Below the pieces are notes generated by a model. The model did no database searches. It had not been told where the DNA came from and worked only from the letters and a program-made list of their open reading frames with translations. From contig NC_020168.2 of NCBI RefSeq assembly GCF_000224145.3, positions 5,567,294 to 5,631,293 on the forward strand: 64,000 bases of DNA, in the 5' to 3' direction. This stretch comes from Ciona intestinalis. Its lineage: Eukaryota > Chordata > Ascidiacea > Phlebobranchia > Cionidae. This document shows, piece after piece, positions 37,608 through 64,000 of the stretch. The translations under genes were made by a program, and so were the position numbers. Each line of letters starts with the position of its first letter. Within the stretch, counting starts at the first letter, position 1.

Positions 37608-38780
37608 TCAGGATTGGTCAAACTTTTTAGAAAAGTCTTCATATTTGACATCTTCAACAATTCTACCATTCAATGGTCCTTCAGTTATTTTAAGTGTTGC
37701 GCTGAATTTACTTGTATCTATTTTCTCCAGTGTTGCCACACAATCCCTGTAACCCCCATTTACAATAAGAACAGTTTTACCAATCGATGGAATGACGGTT
37801 TCCAAATGAGTTTGGTCAAATTTAACTTGATCTCCGCTGTCAATCATCTTCACAATGGCAGTGAACTTATCCTGTACTTCTTTTACAACAGCTTTTTTCT
37901 TAAAGTATTTATCGCCGAGTCGTTTAGTGATTATTTTCACAACTATATTTTTAGCAAGCCAGTGTTCAGTGTGTAACTTCTGCTTCTTTCTTCCCTCCTC
38001 AGCTGCAATGATTTCATCCAGTGCAGACTTTGATCTCTTGCTAGGTTTAAAGCCGGATGAGCTTGGCTGTTTCCTCTTGCCGACCAAACTGGATAAGCTG
38101 ACACGAGGTGCAAGCTGTGAAGATGTGGCAGCTTTTGGCTCGGAATTCATTTGCAGATTTATTGCAATTTTTTCCTCATCATTCCGAACCAACTCAGTAA
38201 ATTTTCCGGAGTCTGAATCCTTAGCAGTATCTTGTCCTCTTTTAACCATTTCTTCAATTGCTTTTGCTTGTCTTTCATCATCATCTCTCTCCCTTTGCTT
38301 TTGTTTATCAAGTTCTTTCTGTCTGGCCAGCACCAATGGGTCTCTATCAATGTATTGTATGAACCAACCCTTTTCCGTTTGATCCACTTTACAGTGTCCC
38401 TCTCTACCCAACCATTTTGTGAAGGCAGTTAACGTCACCCATTTTGTAGCGTTCATATGAATGTGTTCTTTATGGGAAATATACTCGTTATACACAATAT
38501 TGTTATGAACTCTTTTAGTCCCGAAACGTGTTTTCAAAAGTTGCATAAAGTCTTTGAAAAAGGAACTTGAAAAGAAACTGTGAAAAGCTCCAGGATTTTC
38601 ACCAGCAATTAACAATTGGCGCTGATGTGATTCGGACATGCAATGGCATTTAAACCCGTTCTCATCTCTGCACTGTTTTTGGCACATTTGACAATACCAT
38701 CGCAACTTTTGAAGTCCCTTTGATTTGATACGGTTGCCGATAGCCTTGGCAGTGAGAAATCCTGGTTTCTCTTTACCCAT
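37608..38780 (-). CDS. KIN: DNA/RNA-binding protein KIN17
   Basis: Single-exon 390-aa protein, typical length (human 393). KIN17 is a nuclear protein that binds curved DNA and RNA and acts in replication, the DNA-damage response and splicing. Domains seen: the conserved head MGKEKPGFLTAKAIGNRIKSKGLQKLRWYC; a C2H2 zinc finger at about residues 29-53 (CQMCQKQC...HCMSESH); the winged-helix-like region up to about 160 (FGTKRVHNNIVYNEYI, HMNATKWVTLTAFTKWLGREG); a charged coiled coil (RQKELDKQKQRERDDDE); a basic nuclear-localisation stretch (GKRKQP, KPSKRSK); and a C-terminal tandem SH3-like/KOW part (GKTVLIVNGGYRDCVATLEKI). Its start is 507 bp from the NALCN start in the opposite direction, so the two may share a promoter region. 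Confidence 0.97.
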   Translation of the reverse strand: MGKEKPGFLTAKAIGNRIKSKGLQKLRWYCQMCQKQCRDENGFKCHCMSESHQRQLLIAGENPGAFHSFFSSSFFKDFMQLLKTRFGTKRVHNNIVYNEYISHKEHIHMNATKWVTLTAFTKWLGREGHCKVDQTEKGWFIQYIDRDPLVLARQKELDKQKQRERDDDERQAKAIEEMVKRGQDTAKDSDSGKFTELVRNDEEKIAINLQMNSEPKAATSSQLAPRVSLSSLVGKRKQPSSSGFKPSKRSKSALDEIIAAEEGRKKQKLHTEHWLAKNIVVKIITKRLGDKYFKKKAVVKEVQDKFTAIVKMIDSGDQVKFDQTHLETVIPSIGKTVLIVNGGYRDCVATLEKIDTSKFSATLKITEGPLNGRIVEDVKYEDFSKKFDQS

Positions 38781-39286
38781 GTTAGAGATATTACAATGGC
38801 AGTTTAGATCCTAGAATCTAAGTTTACTGTAGTTAGAGTAGAGCAAAATTAGAAATAGGTAATTGAAAAAAACATGTACTACCGTTATTAAATAACTACA
38901 CAACTAACTAACTTTATTCCGAGTTGTGGATATGATTACTTCCTTTATTTTTCCATATATTACTTCAACAAACCGCAGGCAAATTTGATTCATAAACTTT
39001 GAAATTAGTACAAATTACAACAACTATTTAACGCCAATACGAAACTGAAAGTTTCCTGAAACAAATAAAAACAAAGTAGCTTTTACGTTAGTTGGACGAC
39101 TTGACCAAAGTAGTAGCAATGACAAGTTGGGACCAAAACAGACTTCAGGGCATGTCATGCTCGAATGGTCGCGAAAATCAATAAACGATCGAAGATCATC
39201 GTTTTTCAGCGAAATGTAGTTCATTCTTTGCAGTTTATGCTGCTCGGAGCATTATAGTTGCAGTTTCTCGTGTTTATGAAGACAAA
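38781..39286. promoter_or_regulatory. Head-to-head interval between KIN17 and NALCN
   Basis: 506 bp between two divergent start codons; it must contain both 5' UTRs and core promoters unless either gene has a distant leader exon. No repeat or clear TATA box seen. Confidence 0.45.
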
Positions 39287-63975
<24,689 letters not shown>

Positions 63976-64000
63976 GTGAGTTTACTATGTTGGAAGTCTG

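Overview
The window reads as a stretch of tunicate nuclear genome, most likely Ciona (C. intestinalis/robusta type). The reasons are AT-rich DNA, compact intron-rich genes with short introns, chordate-like proteins (ZW10, KIN17, GPATCH1, NALCN, alpha-tubulin), and many copies of a small TA-flanked MITE and a tRNA-headed SINE. The species call is inference. No tool was run: all exon borders come from reading splice sites and checking that phases join.

Layout, left to right. (1) 1-1602: the 3' part of a betaine-homocysteine methyltransferase-like gene (+), cut by the left edge. (2) 3483-5918: intronless GPATCH1 (+), followed 208 bp later by intronless SCCPDH-like oxidoreductase (6127-7383, +), a possible operon-like pair. 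(3) 7600-9515: two decayed tandem copies of the 5' end of the next gene, asteroid/ASTE1 (9516-14925, +, 7 exons), which has lost several nuclease active-site acids. (4) 14926-18761: repeats and little else. (5) 18762-20919: an unrecognised TPR-like protein gene (+) with a 6-nt micro-exon. (6) 21999-25424: alpha-tubulin (-, 8 exons, 450 aa). (7) 26763-33886: ZW10 (+, 18 exons, 781 aa). (8) 34223-36943: a secreted C-type lectin (-) with EPN and WND motifs. (9) 37608-38780: KIN17 (-, one exon), head-to-head with (10) NALCN (39287 to beyond the right edge, +), of which 27 exons covering domains I, II and most of III are present. (11) Three tandem rhodopsin-class GPCR genes lie antisense inside the 12-kb intron 17 of NALCN.

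Four runs of exactly 50 N (2543, 15994, 35860, 51544) are each flanked by two nearly identical copies of the same 0.65-1.0 kb sequence. The simplest reading is that two haplotypes of a highly polymorphic diploid were placed side by side, not that there are real tandem duplications. They produce spurious extra exons of BHMT, GPATCH1, the lectin and GPCR-B.

Functionally the genes are unrelated housekeeping and neuronal/immune genes: mRNA splicing and DNA repair (GPATCH1, KIN17), mitosis and ER-Golgi traffic (ZW10, tubulin), one-carbon metabolism (BHMT), resting sodium leak (NALCN), innate recognition (lectin) and signalling (GPCRs). The most unusual items are the nested GPCR cluster, the active-site-poor ASTE1 with triplicated first-exon region, a tubulin intron bounded by a 10-bp direct repeat and holding a MITE remnant, and a GC-AG intron in one GPCR. 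No virus-like element was recognised.
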